Shown in pieces: positions 28,402-36,635 of a DNA stretch of 64,000 bases. The stretch spans positions 62,001 to 126,000 of the forward strand of contig JBQKKG010000003.1 in the NCBI GenBank assembly GCA_052116865.1. Reading direction: 5' to 3'. The notes beneath the pieces were generated by a model. That model did not search any database. It was not told the DNA's origin and worked only from the letters and a program-made list of their open reading frames with translations. A program made the position numbers and the translations under genes. The DNA is from CAUPWF01 sp963515125 (GTDB lineage: Bacteria; Bacillota; Clostridia; Lachnospirales; Lachnospiraceae). Position 1 is the stretch's first letter, and each line of letters opens with the position of its first letter.

Positions 28402-28659
28402 TTATTTTTTGTGCCAGGTATAAAACTCTTTCAATTGTAATTTTCGTTCTTCTTCCAATAACTTCTTCTTTACGCCTTGAATTGCACCTTCTATCCCAAG
28501 TAATCGATTCATGCAAGCCGACTCATCTATCTTCTGTATATTCAGCCATGCCTGCTCTGCTCCAATATCTTTCAATTCATCAAAGGTAAATATTCCAACT
28601 TGATTCAATTGTCTTTCTACTTCTTTTCCGATATTTGGTAATTTTTCCAGTTCTCCCAT
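28402..28659 (-). CDS. TfoX C-terminal-domain-like small protein
   Basis: An 85-residue protein with the helical TfoX-C / helix-hairpin-helix pattern: LEKLPNIGKEVERQLNQVGI, then FDELKDIGAEQAWLNI and CMNRLLGIEGAIQGV. The competence regulator TfoX carries this domain at its C-terminus; stand-alone versions are common in Firmicutes and of unknown role. I chose ATG 28659 (MGELEK), preceded by GGAGGGAAAAG; a longer frame to 28701 lacks a good site. It lies 90 bp downstream of the putative RNA/leader at 28752-28840, which may control it. Confidence 0.8.
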   Translation of the reverse strand: MGELEKLPNIGKEVERQLNQVGIFTFDELKDIGAEQAWLNIQKIDESACMNRLLGIEGAIQGVKKKLLEEERKLQLKEFYTWHKK

Positions 28660-28751
28660 AATAACTTTTCCCTCCATTTTTAAGGACTTTAAGTGAATCA
28701 TTCGCAGAAACTACATAAAGCTATCTCTACTTATACATGTTCTAATAACAT

Positions 28752-28840
28752 AAAAACCTCCCCTATACTTTGACTGAGTCTTGGGAAGGCTTTTGTTTCC
28801 AGATTATAAGTCAACCACCCCGTGGCGATTGCCTATTGTA
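28752..28840 (-). ncRNA. Candidate small RNA or attenuator leader
   Basis: On the minus strand a strong promoter (TTGAAA at 28868-28873, perfect TATAAT at 28846-28851, 16-bp spacer) is followed by about 88 nt with no reading frame. It ends in an 11-bp G-C-containing hairpin (28753-28793, two G-U pairs) and TTTTT. An internal TTGACT/AGTCAA pair could form a competing stem. It may be a free ~88-nt RNA, possibly the partner of the small-peptide gene just upstream, or a terminator-controlled leader of the TfoX-C-like gene. I do not recognise a known riboswitch. Confidence 0.45.
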
Positions 28841-28845
28841 ATTAT

Positions 28846-28873
28846 ATTATATCAAACTTTAAAGTTATTTCAA
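28846..28873 (-). promoter_or_regulatory. Promoter of the candidate RNA
   Basis: TTGAAA and TATAAT are separated by 16 bp on the minus strand, giving a predicted start near 28840. Confidence 0.65.
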
Positions 28874-28921
28874 GGCTTAATTTGTCTTGATTATAGTTTT
28901 ATCTTCTCAATAAACTGGAAA

Positions 28922-29005
28922 TTATTTCTTTTTCTTGTTTAATATAATGGCAATTGTAATTGCTATAGCTGCACAAAACATAATTAGCCAAAAATATGGA
29001 TGCAT
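28922..29005 (-). CDS. 27-residue hydrophobic peptide, candidate type I toxin-like
   Basis: A short gene missed by length cut-offs. The peptide starts MHPYFWLIMFCAAIA, continues as one membrane helix (ITIAIIL) and ends NKKKK, a helix-plus-lysine-tail layout shared with small holin-like and type I toxin peptides. The ATG at 29005 follows an unusually strong AGGGAGGTGGAG site at normal spacing. Its own promoter is at 29047-29075. It may equally be a small membrane regulatory subunit. I recognise no specific family. Confidence 0.55.
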   Translation of the reverse strand: MHPYFWLIMFCAAIAITIAIILNKKKK

Positions 29006-29046
29006 ATGTAACTCCACCTCCCTACCACCTAATCTTATCAATATCA

Positions 29047-29075
29047 TTCATACAAAAATGTCCCATATTAGTCAA
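29047..29075 (-). promoter_or_regulatory. Promoter of the 27-residue peptide gene
   Basis: TTGACT and TATGAA are separated by 17 bp on the minus strand, about 42 bp before the ATG at 29005. The stretch from here to prfA holds no other gene; it has only a weak 7-bp inverted repeat near 29121-29145. Confidence 0.55.
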
Positions 29076-29150
29076 CAAAACCAATATCGGACACTCTCTT
29101 TTTACATATTAGCATTTTTATGACTGACATACAAACTACGTTAGTCTTCC

Positions 29151-30224
29151 CTAGTTCTCATTCATATTTGCAAGCTTTGCCGCCTGATCTGCTGCTATAA
29201 GACTATCAATCACCTCATCTAAATCTCCATTCATAATAGAATCTAACTTGTGCAATGTCAACTTGATTCTATGGTCTGTCACACGACCTTGTGGGAAATT
29301 ATAGGTTCGGATTTTTTCTGAACGGTCACCCGTCCCAACTTGGCTTCTTCTCGCCTCCGCTTCTGCATCATGCTTCTTTTCACATTCCAATTCATATAAT
29401 CTCGCACGCAAAACTTTCAATGCTTTATCTTTATTCTTTAACTGAGACTTCTCATCTTGACATGAAATTACAATTCCCGTAGGTATATGTGTCAAACGAA
29501 CGGCTGAATCAGTTGTATTAACGCATTGTCCGCCATTTCCAGACGCACGGAACACATCAAATTTGCAATCATTCATATCTAATTCTACGTCTACCTCTTC
29601 TGCTTCTGGCATGATTGCAACCGTAATAGTTGAGGTGTGAATGCGACCTCCTGACTCTGTCTCCGGAACACGTTGCACACGATGCACTCCGCTTTCATAT
29701 TTTAATCTGGAATATGCCCCTTGACCAGTAATCATGAATACACATTCTTTGAAACCACCAATTCCATTCTCATTTAGGGAAATAATTTCTACTCTCCAGC
29801 GTCTACTCTCTGCATAGTGTGCATACATACGGTAGATTTCTGCTGCAAAGAGTGCTGCTTCATCTCCACCAGCACCACCACGAATTTCAACAAATACATT
29901 CTTGTCATCATTTGGATCTTTAGGCAACAATAGAATCTTCATTTCTTCTTCCAACTCTACTATTCTAGACTTCGCCTCGCCTAATTCCTCTTTTAACATC
30001 TCACGCATTTCTTCATCAGATTCTTCGTCTAACATTTGAATGCTTTCTTCCACAGTTTGTTGACAATTTCTATATTCTTTAAACGCCTCTACTATTGGCC
30101 CCAAATCATTTTGTTCTTTCATCAATTGTCGGAATCGTTCCTGGTTATTTACCACATCCGGCTCCTGCAATTCACTCATAATTTCTTCAAAACGAATTAG
30201 CAAATCTTCTAATTTATCAAACAT
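29151..30224 (-). CDS. prfA: Peptide chain release factor 1
   Basis: A 357-residue class I release factor that recognises UAA and UAG. The GGQ loop is in RASGNGGQCVNTTDSAVRL (glutamine methylated by PrmC). The anticodon-like PxT region lies in domain 2 within the HRVQRVPETESGGRIHTST segment. Length is standard. ATAGGAGGAATTAAC precedes the ATG. It is the last gene of the rho-rpmE-DUF1385-prmC-prfA series, next to its own methyltransferase. Confidence 0.98.
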   Translation of the reverse strand: MFDKLEDLLIRFEEIMSELQEPDVVNNQERFRQLMKEQNDLGPIVEAFKEYRNCQQTVEESIQMLDEESDEEMREMLKEELGEAKSRIVELEEEMKILLLPKDPNDDKNVFVEIRGGAGGDEAALFAAEIYRMYAHYAESRRWRVEIISLNENGIGGFKECVFMITGQGAYSRLKYESGVHRVQRVPETESGGRIHTSTITVAIMPEAEEVDVELDMNDCKFDVFRASGNGGQCVNTTDSAVRLTHIPTGIVISCQDEKSQLKNKDKALKVLRARLYELECEKKHDAEAEARRSQVGTGDRSEKIRTYNFPQGRVTDHRIKLTLHKLDSIMNGDLDEVIDSLIAADQAAKLANMNEN

Positions 30225-30235
30225 GTTAATTCCTC

Positions 30236-31075
30236 CTATTTCTCTGCTTTATTGTACACGCCAAAGACGACTCGGTCAAGACCTGATAAGTCCCTTTTCA
30301 CTACGATATCTGTATAGCCCTGTTCGCTCATTAATGTCTGCACTTCTCGTCCTTGATCATGACCAATTTCAAAGAAAAGCATCCCTTTGTTTTTCAAATA
30401 TGCTTTACTCTCACTAATAATTCTTTGATAAAAATACAGTCCATCTTCTTGCCCGTCCAAAGCAATCCAAGGCTCATACCGCTTCACTTCTTTTTGTAAT
30501 CCTTCAATCACAGACGTTTTAATATAAGGTGGATTCGATACAATGATATCAAATACCCCTTCTACGCGCTCAAACAAATCACTTTCCATACACCTCATAT
30601 TGACTTGATGTTTATAAGCATTTCTTTTCGCAACCGCTAAAGCTTCCTTTGATATATCTACCGCTACCCCTCCTGCTTTAACACGACTTAAGAGACTAAT
30701 CCCAATACAACCGGAACCAGTACACATATCTAATAACTCCATTCCTGGCTGTAAATAATATAGCACTTCCTCCACAAGGACTTCGGTATCCTGACGAGGA
30801 ATTAGAACATGTTCATTCACTTCAAATTCTAACCCCATAAATTCTTGTTTTCCTGTAATATGTTGCAGCGGAATGTTGATTACTCGTTTAGCAATATATG
30901 CCTGATACCGTTCCCATCGTTCTTGTTGTAGCTCTTTCTCTAAGCTCATATAATATTTAGCACGACTCATACCGGTCACATACTCTAGTAGATACCACGC
31001 ATCCAATGTCGCTTCTTCAATGCCAGCTTGTTTGAGCCTTCCAAATCCCCATTCATATGCTTCTCTATTTGTCAT
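30236..31075 (-). CDS. prmC: Release factor glutamine methyltransferase
   Basis: A 279-residue SAM-dependent enzyme. It has LLDMCTGSGCIGISLLSRV for SAM binding and the NPPY motif (IIVSNPPYIKTSVI), both diagnostic of PrmC/HemK. It methylates the GGQ glutamine of release factors. I chose ATG 31075 (MTNREAYEW), which has AAGGAT six bases upstream; the longer frame would start at a TTG. It overlaps the DUF1385 gene end by 11 bp, so translation is coupled. Confidence 0.95.
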   Translation of the reverse strand: MTNREAYEWGFGRLKQAGIEEATLDAWYLLEYVTGMSRAKYYMSLEKELQQERWERYQAYIAKRVINIPLQHITGKQEFMGLEFEVNEHVLIPRQDTEVLVEEVLYYLQPGMELLDMCTGSGCIGISLLSRVKAGGVAVDISKEALAVAKRNAYKHQVNMRCMESDLFERVEGVFDIIVSNPPYIKTSVIEGLQKEVKRYEPWIALDGQEDGLYFYQRIISESKAYLKNKGMLFFEIGHDQGREVQTLMSEQGYTDIVVKRDLSGLDRVVFGVYNKAEK

Positions 31076-32006
31076 TCTCATATCCTTCAATATTTTCTTT
31101 TATATAACTTTTCCAATCAAATACTGCTTCTACCGCCACGATGGCAACCTCAATCATAGAATCATCCGGCTCCTTTGTAGTTAGCCCTTGCATCCACAAA
31201 CCAGGTTTACTTAGCAAGCTCACAATAAAATTCTCGCTATTCCCTGCCCATTTTATAAGTTCGTATGAAATTCCTGCAATAACAGGAACTAAGGCAATCC
31301 TAAGAACGACTCTTAACACTGGAGAGTCCACTCTAATGAAAAAGAATAGTACAATACTAATTAACATAACAAATATCAAGAAGCTGGTTCCACATCTTTT
31401 ATGTTCTTTGGAGCTTTTTCTAACATTCTCTACTGTTAACTCCAACCCATGCTCAATACAATTAATGCACTTATGTTCTGCTCCATGATACATGAATACA
31501 CGTTGTATATCTTTCATTCTTGAAATTATTAATATATAGCCAATGAAGATAGCCAGACGTACAATCCCTTCTATCAAAGCCTTCACTGCTTGAGACGAAA
31601 TTGATTGACTAAACAGATTCGTCAAAAAATACGGAAGTACCATAAAAATTGCGATGGCAAAAACAATGGAAAATGCAATGGTACCTCCCATAATCATCTT
31701 GTCTTGCCTTTCTCGTTTACTTAATTGTTGTTCTGTAATTTCCTCTTCGTCTTCTTCGTCTTCTTCAAAAAAACTAGCAGAATATGTTAACGTTTTCATT
31801 CCTAATACCATAGAATCAATAAAATTGAATACTCCACGCACAAATGGTATCTGGGTTAACTTCTTGTATTTCATAACGCTTGAATACTTCTCTTTCTGAA
31901 GTGCAATCTCTCCATCTGTTTTTCGAACAGCTACCGCATAGTCTTCTTGATTTTTCATCATAATTCCTTCTAGAACGGCCTGCCCACCAATATTGGATGA
32001 TTTCAT
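31065..32006 (-). CDS. DUF1385 membrane protein
   Basis: A 313-residue protein of the DUF1385 family. It starts SSNIGGQAVLEGIMMKNQ and contains an acidic stretch (EEDEEDEEEI) and several membrane helices from about residue 107. YHGAEHKCINCIEHG holds the family's conserved His and Cys, suggesting a metal- or redox-active site. Function is unknown. The gene is consistently found next to prmC and prfA in Clostridia. It follows rpmE after a terminator-like hairpin. Confidence 0.9.
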   Translation of the reverse strand: MKSSNIGGQAVLEGIMMKNQEDYAVAVRKTDGEIALQKEKYSSVMKYKKLTQIPFVRGVFNFIDSMVLGMKTLTYSASFFEEDEEDEEEITEQQLSKRERQDKMIMGGTIAFSIVFAIAIFMVLPYFLTNLFSQSISSQAVKALIEGIVRLAIFIGYILIISRMKDIQRVFMYHGAEHKCINCIEHGLELTVENVRKSSKEHKRCGTSFLIFVMLISIVLFFFIRVDSPVLRVVLRIALVPVIAGISYELIKWAGNSENFIVSLLSKPGLWMQGLTTKEPDDSMIEVAIVAVEAVFDWKSYIKENIEGYENDK

Positions 32007-32041
32007 ACTTAGGATATTCCCCTTCCTATTTTATAGCAAAG

Positions 32042-32069
32042 GAACCCCGTGACTTCAGTCACGAGGTTC
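32042..32069 (-). terminator. Hairpin after rpmE
   Basis: GAACC-CGTGACT pairs with AGTCACG-GGTTC with one unpaired base and a 2-nt loop, 17 bp after the rpmE stop. The tract after it on the minus strand (CTTTGCTATAAAA) is only weakly T-rich, so it may attenuate rather than fully stop transcription into DUF1385. Confidence 0.55.
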
Positions 32070-32085
32070 GCTCCTTGAAATTCTA

Positions 32086-32289
32086 TTATTCTTGAATTCC
32101 GTATTTTTTGTTAAACTTATCAACACGACCACGAGCTTGAGCAGCTTTTTGTTGTCCTGTGTAGAATGGATGACATTTTGAACAAATTTCTACGTGGATA
32201 TCTTCATTCGTAGAACCCGTCACAAATGTGTTCCCACAGTTACATGTTACTGTTGCTTGATGGTATTCTGGATGTATTCCTTCTCTCAT
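32086..32289 (-). CDS. rpmE: 50S ribosomal protein L31 (zinc-binding type)
   Basis: A 67-residue L31. It keeps the zinc-ligand cysteines (CNCGNTF near residue 16 and EICSKCHPFYTG near 37), so it is the C+ form used under zinc sufficiency. AAAGAGGTGAAATC precedes the ATG. It follows rho in the usual Firmicutes order. Confidence 0.97.
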   Translation of the reverse strand: MREGIHPEYHQATVTCNCGNTFVTGSTNEDIHVEICSKCHPFYTGQQKAAQARGRVDKFNKKYGIQE

Positions 32290-32397
32290 GATTTCACCTC
32301 TTTATCAATATTTGCGTGAAGAGTATCGTCTTCACAACGCATTTTTCTCTTAAACAGCTTTTTGATTGTATCATAAATATTAGCCTTTTGCAAGCAC

Positions 32398-33723
32398 TTA
32401 TATGAATTTTTGTTTTTTTACCATTTGGACTAGCTCCTGATTTGTCTTACTTCTTGCAAACATATTTAACAAATTATCAGCTGCCTCATCTGCCTTTAAA
32501 CCATTCATTGCTTTTCTTATAATATATACTGCTTCTTGTTCTTCCCCTGACAAAAGTAAATCTTCCCGCCTTGTTCCCGATTTTGGAATGTCAATTGCAG
32601 GAAACACTCTTTTTTCTTGTAATTTTCTATCTAGTACCAATTCCATGTTCCCAGTACCTTTAAATTCTTCATACACTACATCATCCATCTTACTTCCTGT
32701 TTCAACTAATGCAGTGGCTAAAATAGTAAGGCTACCCCCCTCTCGCATATTACGAGCTGCTCCAAAGAATCTTTTCGGCATATGTAATGCCGCTGGATCT
32801 AACCCCCCTGATAATGTTCTTCCACTCGGCGGAACGGTTAAATTATACGCTCTTGCCAAGCGTGTTATACTATCCAACAAAATCATAACGTCTTTTTTAT
32901 GTTCTACCAATCGTTTTGCACGTTCAATTACCATTTCTGATACCCTTTTATGATGATCTGGAAGTTCATCAAATGTGGAATAAATAACTTCTACATTTTC
33001 TCCCTCAATGGCCTCTTTGATATCGGTAACTTCCTCTGGACGTTCATCGATTAACAAAATCAACAAATGTACTTCTGGATTATTCTTACGAATAGATAAT
33101 GCTACTTCCTTTAATAGTGTTGTCTTTCCAGCCTTTGGTGGTGAAACAATCATTCCACGTTGTCCCTTTCCAATTGGAGATAGCAAGTCCACAATACGCA
33201 TAGCAGTAGAGCTTCTTTGGCTTTCTAACCGTAGTCTCGAATTTGGAAAAATAGGGGTCATATCTTCAAAATTACATCTTCTTGCTGCATCAGCAGGACG
33301 CATACCATTAATCTTTGTCAGATACAACAATGCACTAAACTTCTCCGATTGTGTTTTTACTCTTGTATTTCCCGATACAATATCTCCTGTCTTGAGATTA
33401 AATCGTCGGATCTGAGAAGGTGATACGTAAACATCATGTTCTCCTGGGAGATAATTCTCACATCTAATAAAACCATATCCATCTGGAAGCACCTCTAAGA
33501 TTCCATGGGCTGTAATACCACTATCCAGCTGTTCTATATCGGCTGTACCCGTCTTTTCATTTTTCACTTCTTCTTTTGCTTCTGCAACTTTATCTTTATC
33601 ATCTTGTTCCAGCATCAACTCAATAATTTCCGCCTTCTTCATTGTTGATATCCCCTTTAAATGCCTAGCTTTTGCAAGGTCCTTCAACGAAGAAAGCGGC
33701 AAAGATTCATACTTCTCTCTCAT
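32398..33723 (-). CDS. rho: Transcription termination factor Rho
   Basis: A 441-residue hexameric RNA helicase. It has an N-terminal SAP-like helical region (LPLSSLKDLAKARHLKG), a short charged linker (residues about 50-70), an OB-type RNA-binding domain (GILEVLPDGYGFIRC), and a RecA-like ATPase with Walker A PPKAGKTTLL, Walker B VMILLDSITRLAR and the Q-loop region. I chose ATG 33723, preceded by AAAGGAAGTTTGGAT; a longer frame to 33768 has no clear site. It has a short N-terminal extension compared with Actinobacteria. Confidence 0.97.
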   Translation of the reverse strand: MREKYESLPLSSLKDLAKARHLKGISTMKKAEIIELMLEQDDKDKVAEAKEEVKNEKTGTADIEQLDSGITAHGILEVLPDGYGFIRCENYLPGEHDVYVSPSQIRRFNLKTGDIVSGNTRVKTQSEKFSALLYLTKINGMRPADAARRCNFEDMTPIFPNSRLRLESQRSSTAMRIVDLLSPIGKGQRGMIVSPPKAGKTTLLKEVALSIRKNNPEVHLLILLIDERPEEVTDIKEAIEGENVEVIYSTFDELPDHHKRVSEMVIERAKRLVEHKKDVMILLDSITRLARAYNLTVPPSGRTLSGGLDPAALHMPKRFFGAARNMREGGSLTILATALVETGSKMDDVVYEEFKGTGNMELVLDRKLQEKRVFPAIDIPKSGTRREDLLLSGEEQEAVYIIRKAMNGLKADEAADNLLNMFARSKTNQELVQMVKKQKFI

Positions 33724-33870
33724 ATCCAAACTTCCTTTCTCTATTCTTCTTAACTGTTCGGGAACCATTAGTCAGATAAGACCAACCTTAAGATAAATAC
33801 ATTATACACTATGCATTGAAAAATAGAAAGTCCTTTTTATCAAGTTGTTTTAACTTGTTTTTTGGAACGG

Positions 33871-33899
33871 TTGATTTGGGCACACAACAATGTTATGAT
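33871..33899 (+). promoter_or_regulatory. Promoter of the malic enzyme operon
   Basis: TTGATT and TATGAT are separated by 17 bp, about 64 bp before the ATG at 33964. The stretch from rho (33723) to here otherwise holds only the rho 5' region. Confidence 0.6.
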
Positions 33900-33963
33900 T
33901 AAATGTATATAAAAACAATTAATATAAAAAAATAAATTTAAGTAAAGAGAAGGTAAAACTACA

Positions 33964-35115
33964 ATGACAACAGATGAAAAAGCAATACAGATGCATGAAC
34001 AATGGCACGGAAAATTAGAAATCACGTCAAAGTCAAAAGTCAATTCCAGAGAAGCTCTCGCAATCGCATACACTCCAGGGGTCGCAGCGCCTTGTAAAGC
34101 AATTGCGGCGGATAAAGATTCTGCATACAAATATACCATCAAATCTAATACCGTGGCTGTTGTTTCTGATGGAAGTGCTGTATTAGGCCTTGGAAATATT
34201 GGACCCTTAGCAGCAATGCCTGTAATGGAAGGCAAAGCAGTTCTCTTTAAAGAATTTGGAAATGTGAATGCAATTCCCATTTGTCTCGACACACAAGATA
34301 CAGAAGAAATCATTAAAACAGTGGTTAATATAGCCCCTGCATTTGGCGGAATCAACTTAGAAGATATTTCAGCCCCTAGATGCTTCGAAATAGAAGAACG
34401 CCTAAAAGAATTGCTTGATATCCCTGTATTTCACGATGACCAACATGGTACAGCAATTATTGTATTAGCTGGAATAATTAATGCACTAAAGATAACCGAA
34501 AAAAAGAAGGAAACTTGTAAAGTAGTGGTTAACGGTGCCGGCTCTGCTGGGATTGCTATTACTAAACTTTTACTAAACTATGGTTTTCAACATATTACAA
34601 TGTGCGATATTAATGGTATGATTTCTAAGAATTCTCCAAACTTAAATTGGATGCAAAAAGAAATGTTAACAGTCACAAATCTTGCTGGCAATACTGGCAC
34701 TTTAAAAGATGCCTTAGTTGGTGCAGACATCTTTGTTGGTGTCTCTGCTCCCAATATAGTCACTCCCGAAATGGTAGCCTCCATGAATCATGATTCTATT
34801 CTGTTTGCTATGGCTAATCCTGTTCCCGAAATCATGCCTGATTTAGCTAAAAAAGCTGGTGCAAGAGTCATAGGGACCGGACGCTCTGACTTTCCTAACC
34901 AAGTAAATAACGTGCTTGTTTTCCCTGGTATTTTTAAAGGAGCTTTGGAAGGACGTGCAACACAAATTACCGAAGAAATGAAACTTGCAGCTGCAGCTGC
35001 GATTGCGAATTTAGTTCCTGAAAGTGAATTGAATGATGTACATATTCTCCCTGAAGCTTTTGATCCACAGGTGGCCGACGTCGTTAGTCAAGCTATAAAG
35101 GATTTGATCTCATAA
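33964..35115 (+). CDS. NAD(P)-dependent malic enzyme
   Basis: A 383-residue short-form malic enzyme converting malate to pyruvate and CO2. Diagnostic segments are AYTPGVAAPCKAI (tyrosine of the active site), DGSAVLGLGNIGP, the metal-binding VFHDDQHGTAIIV, and the NAD(P) fold VVNGAGSAGIAITKLL. There is no phosphotransacetylase-like C-terminal domain. GAGAAGGTAAAACTACA precedes the ATG. Its stop codon shares a base with the next gene's start (TAATG). Confidence 0.95.
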   Translation: MTTDEKAIQMHEQWHGKLEITSKSKVNSREALAIAYTPGVAAPCKAIAADKDSAYKYTIKSNTVAVVSDGSAVLGLGNIGPLAAMPVMEGKAVLFKEFGNVNAIPICLDTQDTEEIIKTVVNIAPAFGGINLEDISAPRCFEIEERLKELLDIPVFHDDQHGTAIIVLAGIINALKITEKKKETCKVVVNGAGSAGIAITKLLLNYGFQHITMCDINGMISKNSPNLNWMQKEMLTVTNLAGNTGTLKDALVGADIFVGVSAPNIVTPEMVASMNHDSILFAMANPVPEIMPDLAKKAGARVIGTGRSDFPNQVNNVLVFPGIFKGALEGRATQITEEMKLAAAAAIANLVPESELNDVHILPEAFDPQVADVVSQAIKDLIS

Positions 35116-36053
35116 TGAAATGGGGTCAAAAAAGCTACTATTCTTTGGATTATTATCTCAAAGAAACCTACCATGAAAAATTATATAAATTATCATTGAG
35201 TGGAGGGATGACCTGTCCTAATAGAGATGGAACGCTTGGAAACAATGGATGCATATTTTGTAGCGCTGGTGGTTCCGGTGATTTTGCTTCCTCTCCTAGC
35301 CTTTCTATTTCTGATCAAATTGAATCAGCAAAGGAAAAGGTCGCACAAAAGACTTCTAACGATTCTTATATCGCATATTTTCAATCTTATACGAATACCT
35401 ATGCACCAGTTAGCTATTTAAAGCCTCTTTTTTGGAGTGCCATTCACAATCCCTCCGTAAAAATTCTTTCTATAGCGACAAGGCCAGACTGTTTAACCAA
35501 TGAAATTCTTACGCTGTTGGGTCAGCTAAACCAGGTAAAGCCAGTATGGATTGAATTAGGTTTGCAGACTGCCGATGATTCCTGTGCGGATTCCATTCGT
35601 AGGGGATATAAGCGAACAGTCTTCGAGCAGGCCGTAAAGAATTTGCGGCGATTGGAAATCACTATAGTTGTACATACTATTATCGGTCTTCCTTTCGAAG
35701 CACCCTATGGGATTTTAAATACAATAGCATATCTAAACACCATGGATATTCAAGGAATTAAACTGCAATTATTACACGTATTAAAAGGTACTGACTTAGC
35801 AGTACTCTATGAAAATAATCCTTTTTGGCTACCTAGCTTAGACGAATATGTCTCTCTCATTGGTGATTGTATCTCCTCACTACGATCAGATATTGTCATT
35901 CATCGGCTCACCGGAGATGGTCCAAAGCAATTACTAATAGCCCCCATGTGGACAGGCAATAAAAGACTTGTATTAAATAATATAGAAAAGCATTTGAAAG
36001 CCCAGAACATCTGGCAAGGCAAAACATATACTCCCAAGTATATGAAAACTTAG
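35115..36053 (+). CDS. TIGR01212-type radical SAM protein (YhcC-like)
   Basis: A 312-residue radical SAM enzyme. The cluster-binding motif is MTCPNRDGTLGNNGCIFC, spaced CX11CX2C rather than the classical CX3CX2C, as expected for TIGR01212. The family is placed among tRNA or cofactor modification enzymes, but its reaction is not established. SIATRPDCLTNEIL and VHTIIGLPFE are typical of the barrel. Translation overlaps the malic enzyme stop codon. Confidence 0.88.
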   Translation: MKWGQKSYYSLDYYLKETYHEKLYKLSLSGGMTCPNRDGTLGNNGCIFCSAGGSGDFASSPSLSISDQIESAKEKVAQKTSNDSYIAYFQSYTNTYAPVSYLKPLFWSAIHNPSVKILSIATRPDCLTNEILTLLGQLNQVKPVWIELGLQTADDSCADSIRRGYKRTVFEQAVKNLRRLEITIVVHTIIGLPFEAPYGILNTIAYLNTMDIQGIKLQLLHVLKGTDLAVLYENNPFWLPSLDEYVSLIGDCISSLRSDIVIHRLTGDGPKQLLIAPMWTGNKRLVLNNIEKHLKAQNIWQGKTYTPKYMKT

Positions 36054-36066
36054 AAAGGATGATTTT

Positions 36067-36579
36067 ATGTCTGAAACATTTACACTGTATAAATTAATTG
36101 TACTTTTCATGTTACAAAAGGTAGATTTCCCGCTTACCAACGCACAGATTTCTGATTTTATTTTAGAAAAAGGATATACCACATACTTTACTCTTCAACA
36201 GGCGATTGGCGAGATGATTGAAGCTAATCTTATTCGTCTAGAATCTACGCACAATCGCTCCTTATACCATTTAACAGAGGAAGGTGAAGAAACAATACAA
36301 TTCTTTCAAAATAAGATATCACCCGCAATTCAAAATGATATTCTTCTCTTTCTTAAAGAGAGACAATATGACTTAAAAGAAGAAACCTCTATCAAGGCGG
36401 ATTATTACCGTAATACAAGTCATGAGTATTCTGTTCGATGCCAAATCCAAGAAAATGGACTAAGTTTGATTGATTTAACGCTGACCGTTCCATCAGAAGT
36501 TGAGGCAGAATCTATTGTGAACAATTGGAATAGAAAAAATCAGGAGCTTTATGCACTGATCATGCAAAATTTGTTATAA
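36067..36579 (+). CDS. DUF4364 winged-helix protein
   Basis: A 170-residue protein whose N-terminal ~75 residues look like a winged helix (LPLTNAQISDFILEKGYTT-like, then YHLTEEGEETIQFF). A strand-rich C-terminal domain follows (VRCQIQENGLSLIDLTLTVP). DUF4364 proteins are common in Lachnospiraceae and of unknown function; DNA binding is inferred from the fold. GAAAGGATGATTTT precedes the ATG. It is the last gene of this plus-strand operon. Confidence 0.85.
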   Translation: MSETFTLYKLIVLFMLQKVDFPLTNAQISDFILEKGYTTYFTLQQAIGEMIEANLIRLESTHNRSLYHLTEEGEETIQFFQNKISPAIQNDILLFLKERQYDLKEETSIKADYYRNTSHEYSVRCQIQENGLSLIDLTLTVPSEVEAESIVNNWNRKNQELYALIMQNLL

Positions 36580-36580
36580 C

Positions 36581-36631
36581 AAAAAGGGCGAACTATTGCT
36601 GTAGTAAAACCATCAATAGTTCGCCCTTTTT
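36581..36631. terminator. Bidirectional terminator, DUF4364 / rarA
   Basis: An 18-bp perfect stem (AAAAAGGGCGAACTATTG and its complement) with a 15-nt loop lies between two convergent genes. It supplies T-runs on both strands. Confidence 0.92.
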
Positions 36632-36635
36632 ATTT

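Noticed and set aside
28935..29123. 62-codon plus-strand frame opposite the small peptide gene
   Set aside because: It has no ribosome site, while the minus strand offers a promoter, a strong ribosome site and a plausible membrane peptide.
33842..33865. AT-rich hairpin CAAGTT...AACTTG followed by T's as a terminator
   Set aside because: No plus-strand gene ends here, and the stem is too short and weak; it lies in the rho/malic enzyme intergenic region.
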